A stretch of DNA of 64,000 nt from Burkholderiales bacterium (lineage in GTDB: Bacteria > Pseudomonadota > Gammaproteobacteria > Burkholderiales > Burkholderiaceae_C), in assembly GCA_947448955.1 (NCBI GenBank), contig CANFPU010000004.1:1-64000 (forward strand), written 5' to 3'. Positions 35,594 through 44,084 of this stretch are shown piece by piece. The notes beneath the pieces are model-generated. The model ran no database searches, was not told where the DNA came from, and worked only from the letters and a program-made list of their open reading frames with translations. The position numbers were made by a program, and so were the translations under genes. Position 1 is the first letter of the stretch, and every line of letters starts with the position of its first letter.

Positions 35594-36477
35594 TTGACCT
35601 GCCTTGGGTTGAGAATCTCACGCAGCCGGTCGGCGACCAAATTGATCGACACGATCGTGATCAGCAGCGCCAAGCCAGGGTAGAAGCTGATCCAGTAGCG
35701 ACCGCTCATCAGGTGGTTGAAACCATTGGCGATCAGCAGCCCAAGCGAAGGCTCGGTGATCGGCAGGCCGAGGCCAAAAAAGGATAGCGTGGCCTCCAGC
35801 GAGATGGCGTGCGCCAGCTGCACGGTGGCGACCACGATCAGTGGCGGCAGGCAGTTGGGCAGCAGGTGATTCAGCACTTGGCGCGTTCGCGACAAGCCCA
35901 GCACCCGGGCGGCCTCCATGTACTCCTTGTCGCGCTCGACCAGCGCCAACGAGCGCACCGTGCGTGCGTACAGCGCCCACTGGATGGCCACCAGCGCGAT
36001 GATCACTTTGTCCAGCCCCTGTCCGAAGATGGCCAGCAAGATCAGCGCCAGCAAGATCGCCGGGAAGGACAGCTGCAGGTCCACCACGCGCATCACGAGG
36101 CCATCGACCCAGCCACGGAAGTAGGCCGCCACCAGACCCAGCAACAACCCCAAGCCGAGTGCTGCGCCAGAACTGACGACGCCCACCAGCAGCGAGATGC
36201 GAAGGCCGTGGAGGATGCCCGAGAGCATGTCCCGACCCTGTTCGTCGGAGCCCAGCAGGAAGCGACCGCCGGCCGCCGCCGCCTCGCCCGGCGGCAGCTT
36301 GGCATCCAGGATGTCAAGCTGCAACAGGTCATAGGGGTTCTGGGGCGAGACCCAAGGTGCGAGCAGCGCCAGCGCCACCAACATCGACAGCAAGACCAAG
36401 CTGACCACGGCCGTGCGCGACTCGGTGTACGCGTGCCACAGCCGGCGCGCTGGGCTATCGGGCTGGTCTGCGTTCAT
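35590..36477 (-). CDS. Peptide-type ABC transporter permease, DppC-like (second operon)
   Basis: 295 residues with about six membrane helices. It has the DppC signature LLGSDEQGRDMLSGILHGLRISL, an EAA loop (EAARVLGLSRTRQVLNHLLPN) and a typical C-terminus ending DRLREILNPRQ. Its ATG overlaps the DppB-like stop by 4 bp. It forms the pore with the upstream gene product. Confidence 0.9.
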   Translation of the reverse strand: MNADQPDSPARRLWHAYTESRTAVVSLVLLSMLVALALLAPWVSPQNPYDLLQLDILDAKLPPGEAAAAGGRFLLGSDEQGRDMLSGILHGLRISLLVGVVSSGAALGLGLLLGLVAAYFRGWVDGLVMRVVDLQLSFPAILLALILLAIFGQGLDKVIIALVAIQWALYARTVRSLALVERDKEYMEAARVLGLSRTRQVLNHLLPNCLPPLIVVATVQLAHAISLEATLSFFGLGLPITEPSLGLLIANGFNHLMSGRYWISFYPGLALLITIVSINLVADRLREILNPRQVK

Positions 36478-37460
36478 GTCGAGGCGTTGCGCCGGGCACC
36501 CGCGCGCACCCGCGGGTCGAGCACGGTGTAAAGCAAGTCCACCACCAGGTTGATGCTGACGAATAGCGTCACGATCACCAGCAGGTAGGCGACGATCACG
36601 GGCCGGTCAAGGTGGTTGATGGAGTCGATCAGCAGCTTGCCCGTGCCGGGCCAAGCAAAGATCGACTCGGTCACGATGGCGAACGCAATCACCGACCCGA
36701 ATTCCAGCCCAATCACCGTGACGATGGGGATCAGGATGTTCTTCAGCACGTGGACGCCGACCACGCGTCTGGCATGCAGGCCCTTGGCCCGGGCGAAGCG
36801 CACATAGTCCTGCGTCAAGGCCTCCCGGGTCTGGGCGCGCGTCAGTCGGATCAGCAGCGACAGCTTGAACAGCGCCAGGTTGAAGGCCGGCATCAGCAGG
36901 TGCAGCCATCCGTCGGCGGTGAACAGACTCAGGCGCAATCCCAACACCGTCACGGTCTCTCCGCGACCGCTGGACGGCAGCCAGCCCAGCTGCACGGAGA
37001 ACAGCATGATCAGCACCAAGCCGACCCAGAAGCTGGGCAGCGAGAAGCCCAGGATGGAGCCGGTCATGATGCCGCGGCTGAACCAGCTCTCCGGCTTCAG
37101 CCCGGCCAGCAGGCCGAGCGGGATACCGATGCCCACGGCCAGCACCATCGCCACCAGCGCCAGTTCGACCGTGGCCGGCAGCTTCGACAAGATCAGTTCC
37201 AGCGATGGCACGCCGAAGACGAAGGAGCGACCGAGGTCGCCAGCCAGCGCCCCCCGAAAAAAGACGAGGTACTGTTGAGGCAGCGGTTTGTCCAGCCCCA
37301 ACGCGACCGCAGCGCGCAGCTTCTCAGCCTCGTCTGCCTGCGGGTTGACCAGCAACTCCAGTGGGTTGCCGATGGCGTAAACGCCCAGGAAGACCAGAAC
37401 GGACATCGCCAGCAAGACGAAGACCGCCTGGGTCAGGCGCCGCAGCACCTCGGCCAGCAT
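36474..37460 (-). CDS. Peptide-type ABC transporter permease, DppB-like (second operon)
   Basis: 328 residues. The N-terminal helix, the ALGLDKPLPQQYLVFF segment and the EAA loop (RFARAKGLHARRVVGVHVLKN) identify the DppB/OppB type. It starts 40 bp after the binding-protein stop. Ends of the two permeases overlap, as in the first operon. Confidence 0.9.
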   Translation of the reverse strand: MLAEVLRRLTQAVFVLLAMSVLVFLGVYAIGNPLELLVNPQADEAEKLRAAVALGLDKPLPQQYLVFFRGALAGDLGRSFVFGVPSLELILSKLPATVELALVAMVLAVGIGIPLGLLAGLKPESWFSRGIMTGSILGFSLPSFWVGLVLIMLFSVQLGWLPSSGRGETVTVLGLRLSLFTADGWLHLLMPAFNLALFKLSLLIRLTRAQTREALTQDYVRFARAKGLHARRVVGVHVLKNILIPIVTVIGLEFGSVIAFAIVTESIFAWPGTGKLLIDSINHLDRPVIVAYLLVIVTLFVSINLVVDLLYTVLDPRVRAGARRNAST

Positions 37461-37500
37461 CAGAGCCCCGCTGCGCCGCGGCGTTTGCGCTGCGGCAGCA

Positions 37501-39087
37501 TCACTTGGACGCGGGCACGATCATCAGCGCGTTGAAGCGTCGCTGCGGCACGGGCGTGACCACCAACCCGCTCTTTGCCGCGAAGTCGAAAATCGGATAG
37601 AAGACCGGGATCAGCGCCTGATCCTCCATCGCCACACGGATCGCACGGCCGACCAAACTGTCGCGCTGCCGGTCATCCAGGTTCTGTAACGAAGCGCTGA
37701 GCAGGTTGTCGACCATCGGGTTGGCGTAGCGGGTACGGTTGGCCGTGCCGTAGCCCTTGGCCGGTGTGTAAGTGGCCACCAATGCGCGCAGGCTGTTGGC
37801 GGCTTCCTCGGCGCCGTACTGGGCGGCGAAGGCACTGAACTCCTGCTTGGAAGCGCGCGTGAAGAACACGCTGCCTGGCAAGGTCTCCACCTCGGCCTTC
37901 AAGCCCAGGCGCGACCACATCTGCGCCACGGTCTGTGCGACCGCCGCATCGTTGGGGTAACGATCATTGGTGGTGTGCAGGACGATCCGAAAGCCTTGCG
38001 CCCAGCCCGCCTCTTTCAGCAAGGCTTGCGCGCGCGACATGTCCTGCAGGTCCGGTTTGACATCCTTGGGTGCGCTCGGAAAAACATTCGACAGCATCTG
38101 CCCGGCTGGAACGCCGCTGCCGTCCAGCACGCGGTCGACGATCAGGCCGCGGTTCAGAGCCAACGACAGCGCCTTTCGCACGCGAGCATCTTTCAGCGGA
38201 TTGCTGGCCAGCGGCTTGCCATCCTTGGCGGTGACAAAAGGCGACACGTCGCGTGCCGAGTCCAAGGCGATGTAGTGCACCAGCGCGGCCGGTCCGCCGC
38301 GCACCAGCGAGAAGCGCTTGTCCTGCCGCAAGCGAGGCAGGTCGGCGCTGGGCACCGCATCGATGGCATCGACTTGACCCGACAGCAACGCGGCCAGGCG
38401 CGCAGTGTCCTTGGCCAGCACGACCTCTGTCACGCGGGCCCAAGGCGGCTTGGGGCCCCAATAGCGATCGTTGCGATCGACCACCAGTCGCTCGCCGTTC
38501 ACCCATTCGACCAGCTTGAAAGGCCCCGTGCCGACCGCGGCCTTGCCGCTGTTGTAATCCTGCGTGGTCGCGCCCTTGCCCGCCGAAGCCGAGACCACCA
38601 GCACGTTGGCCAGGTCCATCGGCAAGCCGGGATGGACGGCGCGGGTCTTCATGTGCAGCGTGTGACTGTCGACCTTGACGATTTTTTCGACGCTTCGCGT
38701 GAACTGAGAGAACGAGTTCGGCGAATTCGGCACATTGGGCACGCGGTCCCAGGTGAAGATCACATCGTCCGCGGTAAACGGTGTCCCGTTGTGGAAGACC
38801 ACATCCTTGCGCAGCTTCACCTCCCAGGTGAGTGGGTCGATGTTCTTCCAGGAGACGGCCAGCTGAGGTTGAGGCTGGAGCTTCTCGTCCAGCTTGACCA
38901 GATGTTCGAAGATCAGCGGATGGGACGAACCGGTCGGGAACGCTGCAAAGAAATGCGGGTCCAGCGTGTTGAGTTCCAGCTTGGTGCCCAGCGTGAGGTT
39001 CTGGGCCAGCGCTGGCGCAGAAGCGGTCAGGGTCGCTGCCAAGCTCAGCAGCGAAGCCATGCGACGCGCCATTCGGTGGACGATCAA
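37501..39087 (-). CDS. ABC transporter substrate-binding protein, SBP family 5 (second operon)
   Basis: 528 residues. A signal peptide (MASLLSLAATLTASAPALAQ) precedes LTLGTKLELNTLDPHFFAAFP. FHNGTPFTADDVIFTWDR and AVGTGPFKLVEW are family 5 motifs. First gene of the second operon (binding protein, DppB, DppC, DppD, DppF), the opposite order from the first operon, where the ATPases lead. ATG 39087 follows an AGGAGAAAC site. The ligand is unknown; the convergent MlrC-type gene hints at a peptide. Confidence 0.92.
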   Translation of the reverse strand: MIVHRMARRMASLLSLAATLTASAPALAQNLTLGTKLELNTLDPHFFAAFPTGSSHPLIFEHLVKLDEKLQPQPQLAVSWKNIDPLTWEVKLRKDVVFHNGTPFTADDVIFTWDRVPNVPNSPNSFSQFTRSVEKIVKVDSHTLHMKTRAVHPGLPMDLANVLVVSASAGKGATTQDYNSGKAAVGTGPFKLVEWVNGERLVVDRNDRYWGPKPPWARVTEVVLAKDTARLAALLSGQVDAIDAVPSADLPRLRQDKRFSLVRGGPAALVHYIALDSARDVSPFVTAKDGKPLASNPLKDARVRKALSLALNRGLIVDRVLDGSGVPAGQMLSNVFPSAPKDVKPDLQDMSRAQALLKEAGWAQGFRIVLHTTNDRYPNDAAVAQTVAQMWSRLGLKAEVETLPGSVFFTRASKQEFSAFAAQYGAEEAANSLRALVATYTPAKGYGTANRTRYANPMVDNLLSASLQNLDDRQRDSLVGRAIRVAMEDQALIPVFYPIFDFAAKSGLVVTPVPQRRFNALMIVPASK

Positions 39088-39540
39088 TGGTTTCTCCTGG
39101 TGCAGTGAGGGCTGTGCAGCTGGGCGCGGCGCTTGACGGGACCGCGAATGAACGGCGGCTTTCCGACCGGGCGAATAGGCTGTGTGAAACCTGATATTAA
39201 CGCCCAGCGCTGCAACCTTTTGCAGGGGTCAAGACCATCACGCTTGAATTGGTTTTATTGATAACCCCGATTGAGGAATTGCAGATCAATGCCCGATGCG
39301 GGCGCAAACGACCAGATCCACAAGCAGTTCGACTCTAACGAACGATTAGAGCGTGTTCGAAGGTCATTCAAGCCTCGCCACAACAGCGCTCGACGGCGAG
39401 GTTTTGGCATGCGCTGCGGATTTGCCAAGCGCTGCCTGCGCCAACCAAACCCGATGCGCTGAACTTTGCGATCTCGGACATCGGTGGCGCGAACTTCGAT
39501 GGAGGCTCACGTGGTCGGACCGGCTCAGGCCGTGAGCGGT
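39088..39540. other. Intergenic region of 453 bp with two short perfect inverted repeats
   Basis: No gene is supported here. Contents are CTGCAA-CCTT-TTGCAG (39210-39225) and CTCTAA-7 nt-TTAGAG (39333-39351), near the least GC-rich stretch of the window (about 39190-39290). The left end should hold the promoter of the minus-strand ABC operon. The repeats could be operators or short hairpins. Open frames such as 39271-39462 lack family features. Confidence 0.4.
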
Positions 39541-39909
39541 TCAATCGCCTGGGTCGCCTGGTTCGGCACTGGGTGGCCGTGCCGACTTGCGCTTCGGCAG
39601 GGCAGCCAGTCCCGCCAAAGCAAGCGCCACCAGCGCCAAACTGGCGGGCTCGGGGACGGTGTTCGAGGTGTCGCCTTTGCCGTCACCTTTGCCGTCGTCA
39701 CCTTTGCCATCACCTTTGCCGTCTTCACCTTTACCGTCACCTTTGTCGACTGGGCTGTCGCCAGAGGTATCGGTGTTGCCTTGAGGTGCGGTCACCGTGT
39801 CCTGTAGGTTGATGTCGACCACGCTACTTTCAGCCTGGGCGACCCCGTGCACCGACCAAAATGCAGCCGACAGCGAGGCGGCAAGGATTGACTTCCTGAA
39901 GTACTTCAT
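39541..39909 (-). CDS. Small PEP-CTERM sorting-signal protein with Gly-Lys-Asp repeats
   Basis: 122 residues from ATG 39909, which has an AGGAAA ribosome-binding site. A signal peptide ([20 protein letters not shown]) leads to a short acidic spacer, then Gly-Lys-Asp repeats (about 56-80). The C-terminal PEP-CTERM signal follows: VPEPAS (85-90), a hydrophobic helix, then a basic cluster (KRK, 106-108). Exosortases cut and sort such proteins to the cell surface, usually with exopolysaccharide. The tail after the basic cluster is about 14 residues, longer than usual. It diverges from the bufferin locus; no exosortase is in the window. Confidence 0.85.
   Translation of the reverse strand: MKYFRKSILAASLSAAFWSVHGVAQAESSVVDINLQDTVTAPQGNTDTSGDSPVDKGDGKGEDGKGDGKGDDGKGDGKGDTSNTVPEPASLALVALALAGLAALPKRKSARPPSAEPGDPGD
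39671..39748 (-). repeat. 12-bp tandem repeats coding the Gly-Lys-Asp region
   Basis: Six copies of a 12-bp unit, read on the plus strand as TCACCTTTGCCG with small changes, with two 3-bp insertions between copies. On the coding strand each unit gives GDGK or a variant. The array stays in frame and could change length by slippage. Confidence 0.75.
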
Positions 39910-40206
39910 CGCAATTTCCTGGTTGTCCATGCGGCCATCGACGCGCCTCCCCCATGGCTGGCTGCGCGGCAGCGGGGTCCAAGCACATCGCATCGAGATC
40001 ACGCAGACGAGACCACCCTGCAGCTTTCATGCCACATTGCAAAATGTCTTTACGCTCAAGGGTTTGCGCTGATCGGGTCGGACGGCAGTGAGGTGCCTGT
40101 CAAAAAATCCGTCAGTCACGCTGCAATACAATGGTTTTACCCTCGAGTCCTTGAGGTCGGACACGGTCACAAGCCACCCTCCCCAACTTTTTTCAGGAGA
40201 TTTCAC
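39910..40206. promoter_or_regulatory. Divergent region between the PEP-CTERM gene and the bufferin locus
   Basis: This 297-bp gap should carry both promoters. A 16-bp imperfect palindrome, CCTCGAGTCCTTGAGG, lies at 40141-40156, and a TACAAT hexamer at 40127-40132 could be a -10 box, although no good -35 is spaced from it. A strong CAGGAGA ribosome-binding site ends the region just before the TTG start of bufA. Confidence 0.35.
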
Positions 40207-40470
40207 TTGGACAAACGACAAATCCTGCTCACCGCAGCATTGACCGCGCTGGTCGCTACACCCGCCGTTGGCGCCGAAGGGGGCAGAGAAAAATGCTACG
40301 GCATCGCCAAGGCCGGTCGGAACGATTGCGCGTCTTTGACTGGCTCGCACTCCTGCGCCGGACAGGCCACAAGCGACAAGAATCGAGTCGATTGGAAATT
40401 CGTGGCCAAAGGCACTTGCAAACAGGCAGGTGGCATGAGTGCCGACGAAGCCAAGAAGGGGATGAAGTAG
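40207..40470 (+). CDS. bufA: Bufferin precursor (DUF2282), RiPP copper-binding peptide
   Basis: 87 residues from a TTG start, chosen because CAGGAGA lies 6-7 bases upstream and a normal signal peptide follows (residues 1-23, ending AVGA). The mature part has four Cys at 30, 41, 50 and 71 within [21 protein letters not shown] and KGTCKQAGG, the classical DUF2282 core. In characterised bufferins the signal-bearing precursor is modified on Cys by the DUF692 enzyme with its DUF2063 partner, then exported to the periplasm, where it binds copper. The fused BufB-BufC gene starts 15 bp downstream. The family is recognised; copper binding is inferred by analogy. Confidence 0.88.
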   Translation: MDKRQILLTAALTALVATPAVGAEGGREKCYGIAKAGRNDCASLTGSHSCAGQATSDKNRVDWKFVAKGTCKQAGGMSADEAKKGMK

Positions 40471-40485
40471 CACTGGCACCTCGCG

Positions 40486-42225
40486 ATGCCTCAGAGCGCG
40501 GCCCAGTTGCAGGGCGTTGGGATTGGCTTGAGAGCACGCCACTATCGCGAGTTCAAACAGCAGCAAGTGGCCGTTGACTGGCTCGAAGTCCACACCGAGA
40601 ACTATCTGCAAGCAGGCGGCGTGGACCGCCATGTGCTGTTCGAGTTGCGACAGCGCTATCCGATCAGCCTGCACGGTGTCGGCATGGGCATCGGTTCAGC
40701 CCAGGGTTTCAGCCCGACGCACTTGCAGCGCGTGGCGCAGTTGGTCAAGGCGCTCGAGCCTGCGCTGGTGTCCGAACACCTGTGTTGGGGCGCGGTGGCA
40801 GACCGGCATCTGAATGATTTGCTGCCGCTGCCACTGTCGCGGCCCGCGCTTGAGCTGGTTTGCCAGCGGGTCCACCAAGTGCAGGATGCGATCCAACAAA
40901 ACCTCCTGCTGGAGAACGTTTCGACCTATCTTCGCTACCGCGCCGATGCGATGAGCGAAGCGGAATTTCTGGCCGAAGTCGCGCAACGTACCGGCTGCGG
41001 CATCCTGCTGGACGTCAACAACCTGTATGTGAACCAGTGCAACCACCAGGAGTCGGCGCTGCAGGCGATCGACACCGTGTCGGCGCACCAAGTACTTGAA
41101 ATCCACCTGGCAGGCCACCTCGTCATGCCCGACGCGGTGGTGGACCACCATGGTGATGTGGTCGCCGCACCAGTCTGGCAGCTCTACCAGCACGCGTTGC
41201 AACGCCTCGGGCCGGTGCCCACATTGATCGAATGGGACACCGACATTCCCGCGCTGGACCTGCTGCTGGCCGAAGCCGCCATCGCACGCGCGATGATGCA
41301 AGACACCTGCACCGCCGAATCGGCGCGGACCCCGTCGCGCGATCAGGGAAGCGGCGTGTCCCAGGTCGGCGCGCGCACGCAAACCACAGCCCTCGCGGCG
41401 CCGGCATCCGTACCCGCACCTGCACCTGCACCCGCACCCGCACCCGCACCCGCACTCAGCCGACTCCAGCAAAGCTTCGCAAGCGCCTTGTCTGGCCAGC
41501 CGCTGCCCAAGGCTTTCCGCGGCCCCAGCACTGCCGCGCGTTTTGAGCGTTATCGAGACCATCTGATGGCCACGACCCACAAAACGCTGGCGGCCGCCTT
41601 CCCGGTGCTGCAGCGACAGGTCGGCAAGCCCTTCTTTGCCCAGCTGGCCCAGGCCTTCGCGCAAGCGCAGCCCTCGACCAGTGGCGACCTCAACGAGTTC
41701 GGTGCCGAGTTGGCGCGCTTCTTGGCGACGTTCCCGCCAGTGGCCGACCAGCCCTATCTCCCGGACCTGGCGAACCTGGAGTGGGCCGTGCATCGCGCGC
41801 TGTACGCGGCGGATGGTGCAGCCTTTTCAGCCCAAGACCTGAACGGGTTGACGCCTGAGGGCCTGGGTCAAACCTCGTTTTCACTGCATCCGGCCTGCAC
41901 GCTGCTGACGTCGCGCTGGGCGGTGGCCGCGCTTTGGCACTCGCATCTGCCAGAGCAATCGCAGCCGCAAGATGAGACGATTGAATTCAACGCGTCACCG
42001 GGCCCACGCTGCCATGTGCTGGTGTGCCGACCGGGGTGGCAGGGGCAGGTCGAGGTCTTGGCTGAAGCCCCATTCCGTTGGCTGGCTGCGCTGGCCTCAG
42101 GCGCGACGCTGGGCGACGCGCTGGACACCGCGCTGGCGCTGGACAGTGATTTTGATATCGCCGGGTTTGTGCAGCAGTGCCTGGCCTGGCAGGTGCTGCA
42201 AAACCCAGCCCCTCGCCTTCGCTGA
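40486..42225 (+). CDS. Fused bufferin maturase: DUF692 (BufB, MNIO) plus DUF2063 (BufC)
   Basis: 579 residues. Residues 1 to about 272 are a full DUF692 multinuclear non-heme iron oxidase domain with a TIM-barrel pattern of metal ligands: H63, E97-H98 (SEHLCW), E143 (ENVSTY), D176 (LDVNN), E205/H207/H211 (EIHLAGH), H221-H222, E249 and D251/D253. A Pro-Ala linker (about 308-323) joins this to a DUF2063 domain (about 325-575, from LQQSFASALSG; with ARFERYRDHLMATTHKTLAAAFP). The two are normally separate proteins that work as a complex on BufA, so the fusion strongly supports their partnership. No stop or frame break occurs between the domains. A DoxX-type membrane gene, often seen in such loci, is absent. 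Confidence 0.9.
   Translation: MPQSAAQLQGVGIGLRARHYREFKQQQVAVDWLEVHTENYLQAGGVDRHVLFELRQRYPISLHGVGMGIGSAQGFSPTHLQRVAQLVKALEPALVSEHLCWGAVADRHLNDLLPLPLSRPALELVCQRVHQVQDAIQQNLLLENVSTYLRYRADAMSEAEFLAEVAQRTGCGILLDVNNLYVNQCNHQESALQAIDTVSAHQVLEIHLAGHLVMPDAVVDHHGDVVAAPVWQLYQHALQRLGPVPTLIEWDTDIPALDLLLAEAAIARAMMQDTCTAESARTPSRDQGSGVSQVGARTQTTALAAPASVPAPAPAPAPAPAPALSRLQQSFASALSGQPLPKAFRGPSTAARFERYRDHLMATTHKTLAAAFPVLQRQVGKPFFAQLAQAFAQAQPSTSGDLNEFGAELARFLATFPPVADQPYLPDLANLEWAVHRALYAADGAAFSAQDLNGLTPEGLGQTSFSLHPACTLLTSRWAVAALWHSHLPEQSQPQDETIEFNASPGPRCHVLVCRPGWQGQVEVLAEAPFRWLAALASGATLGDALDTALALDSDFDIAGFVQQCLAWQVLQNPAPRLR
41413..41454 (+). repeat. Hexamer repeat coding the Pro-Ala linker
   Basis: Seven consecutive units of CCCGCA or CCTGCA encode a PAPAPA linker exactly between the DUF692 and DUF2063 domains. 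It lies at the fusion joint, so the linker may have grown by slippage after the genes joined. Confidence 0.8.
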
Positions 42226-42266
42226 TCTCAGGCCGAAGCCTGTCTCGCCAAACCGGAACATTCAAC

Positions 42267-42695
42267 GTGGACCTCTCCGCCGAACAAATCACCCAACTCA
42301 ATGCCAACCCGCTGTACGCGACCCTTGGCATTGAGCTCCATGAAGCCGCCGCGGGCTGCGCGCGATCGACCCTGACGCCCCAAGCAGCCGTGTGCTGGCC
42401 GTCCGCGGGACAGCCGCACGGCGGCATCCTGTTCACGGTGATGGACACCACCATGGCCTTCGCGGTGATGTCGCTGGCCGAAGCCGGTCGCGGCTGCGCG
42501 ACGGTCGACTGCAGCATCCAATACCCCACGCCGGCACGCCAGGGCCCCTTCCATTGCCAGGCCACGACGACGCACCGGGCCGGGCGTACGGTGTTCATTC
42601 GCGCCGAGGTCAGGGATGCGAGCGGTGTCGTCGTCGCGTTGGGCCAGGGCAGCTTCCGCATCATCGAGGCCAGGCCTGCAACGAGGGCTGCTTGA
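42267..42695 (+). CDS. PaaI-like hot-dog thioesterase
   Basis: 142 residues from GTG 42267, with GGAA about 8 bases upstream. The motif QPHGGILFTVMDTTMAFA is the PaaI active-site signature (HGG then the helix with the Asp). The rest, IQYPTPARQGPFHCQATTTHRAGRTVFIRAEVRD, fits the hot-dog sheet. It hydrolyses an acyl- or aryl-CoA. It lies 41 bp after the bufferin maturase and 19 bp before the MFS gene, so it may share a transcript with both, but a functional link to bufferin is not evident. Confidence 0.82.
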   Translation: MDLSAEQITQLNANPLYATLGIELHEAAAGCARSTLTPQAAVCWPSAGQPHGGILFTVMDTTMAFAVMSLAEAGRGCATVDCSIQYPTPARQGPFHCQATTTHRAGRTVFIRAEVRDASGVVVALGQGSFRIIEARPATRAA

Positions 42696-42714
42696 TGACA
42701 AGCCCAGAAGCGAC

Positions 42715-43956
42715 ATGAGCGGGGTCGCTGCGCTGGCGGCGTTTCGCACCCGCAGCTTCCGTTTCCAATGGCCGGCGGACCTGTGCACGGCCTGGGCGCT
42801 CGAGATGGAGACGCTGATCCTGGGCTGGTACGTGCTGGTCGAGACCGGATCGGTGGTGCTGCTGACCGTCTTCGGCTCGCTGCTGTTCGTCGGCACCTTG
42901 GTCTCGCCCTTGCTTGGCGTGCTCGGCGACCGGCTGGGGCTGCGCAACGTGCTGGCCGCGATGCGCTTGTGGTACACCCTGTTCGCCTGCATCATCTTGT
43001 TCCTCGCGCTGACCCGCCAACTCGACCCGATGCTGGTGCTCGTGGTCGCTGCGATGTCAGGCCTGGTCAGGCCATCGGACATCGGCATCCGCAGTGCGCT
43101 GGTTGGCGCCACCGTGCCAGCAGGCCACCTGGTGGCGGCAATGGGCATTTCGAGAACCACGCAAGATTCCGCCCGCGTCGGCGGTGCGCTGGCCGGTGCG
43201 GGCTTCATGGCGACCTTCGGCATGGGACCGGCCTACATCGCGATCAGCAGCATCTACCTGACCGGCGCGCTGCTGACGCTGCTAACAGACGGCCGCACCG
43301 GCGCGCCTCCAGTGCCTATCGAGCAGCGCCCCTCTCCTTGGCGAGATCTCAAGGAAGGCCTGGGCTATGTCTGGCGCACGCCGCGGCTGCGCGCCGTGAT
43401 GAGCCTGGCCGCGCTGGTAAACCTGACCGCGTTTCCCTTGACCAGCGGCCTGATGCCGTACATCGCACGCGATGTCTTCCACGTCGACCAGCGCGGTCTG
43501 GGCTGGCTGGTGGCGAGCTTTGCGGTCGGTGCCTTCATCGGCTCGATGAGCCTGAGTCTGTTCGGCGCGAAGGTGCAGCCGGCAAGGACCATGCTCGCAA
43601 CCTGCGCCGCCTGGCACCTCTGTCTGATCGGTTTCGCGCTCTCGACCAGCCTACCGGTCGCGATGGCCATGTTGATGCTCGCCGGCGCCTCCCAGAGCCT
43701 GAGCATGATCACGCTGTCGATCATCTTGCTGCGCACCGCCGAGCAGCGCTTTCGCGGCCGCATCATGGGCGTGCGGATGCTGGCCATCTACCCGCTGCCC
43801 CTGGGCCTGTTGCTCGCCGGCGCGATGATCCCCAAGATCGGCTACCAGCCGACGGCACTGACGCTGGTGATCTCAGGCCTGCTGTTGACGCTGGCGCTTG
43901 CCCTCACCTGGCGCGACGACCTGATCCGGCGCGACGCCATTGGCAATGCAGTCTGA
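42715..43956 (+). CDS. Major facilitator superfamily transporter (EntS-like)
   Basis: 413 residues with 12 predicted membrane helices and the MFS loop motif GDRLGLRNVLA between helices 2 and 3. The overall form resembles the MFS_3/EntS exporters. Export of a small molecule is likely; the substrate is unknown. ATG 42715 was chosen over the longer frame that runs back over the thioesterase gene. The location downstream of the bufferin genes is notable, but BufA carries its own signal peptide and would not need it. Confidence 0.85.
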   Translation: MSGVAALAAFRTRSFRFQWPADLCTAWALEMETLILGWYVLVETGSVVLLTVFGSLLFVGTLVSPLLGVLGDRLGLRNVLAAMRLWYTLFACIILFLALTRQLDPMLVLVVAAMSGLVRPSDIGIRSALVGATVPAGHLVAAMGISRTTQDSARVGGALAGAGFMATFGMGPAYIAISSIYLTGALLTLLTDGRTGAPPVPIEQRPSPWRDLKEGLGYVWRTPRLRAVMSLAALVNLTAFPLTSGLMPYIARDVFHVDQRGLGWLVASFAVGAFIGSMSLSLFGAKVQPARTMLATCAAWHLCLIGFALSTSLPVAMAMLMLAGASQSLSMITLSIILLRTAEQRFRGRIMGVRMLAIYPLPLGLLLAGAMIPKIGYQPTALTLVISGLLLTLALALTWRDDLIRRDAIGNAV

Positions 43957-43971
43957 TCGCCCGTCATCAAC

Positions 43972-44015
43972 CAACCATCGGCCAACCATCAGCCAACCAT
44001 CAGCCAACCATCGGC
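43972..44015. repeat. Four tandem 11-bp repeats
   Basis: CAACCATCGGC, CAACCATCAGC, CAACCATCAGC and CAACCATCGGC stand head to tail in the 128-bp gap between the MFS gene and the orphan binding-protein gene. With an 11-bp period the sites fall on one face of the helix, so a regulator array is possible. A simple slippage repeat is the null explanation. Confidence 0.75.
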
Positions 44016-44084
44016 GACCCCTCGAGGCCTGGTTCAGGCCCTGACCATTGAAACTGACGGATTCGTCCAATCTGGAGCCCCCTC

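Noticed and set aside
39271-39462. 63-codon open frame in the 39.1-39.5 kb gap
   Set aside because: No ribosome-binding site, a biased Arg/Asn composition and no domain; it crosses an inverted repeat.
43972-44015. CRISPR-like direct repeats
   Set aside because: The units are 11 bp, directly adjacent, and have no spacers, so this is not a CRISPR array.
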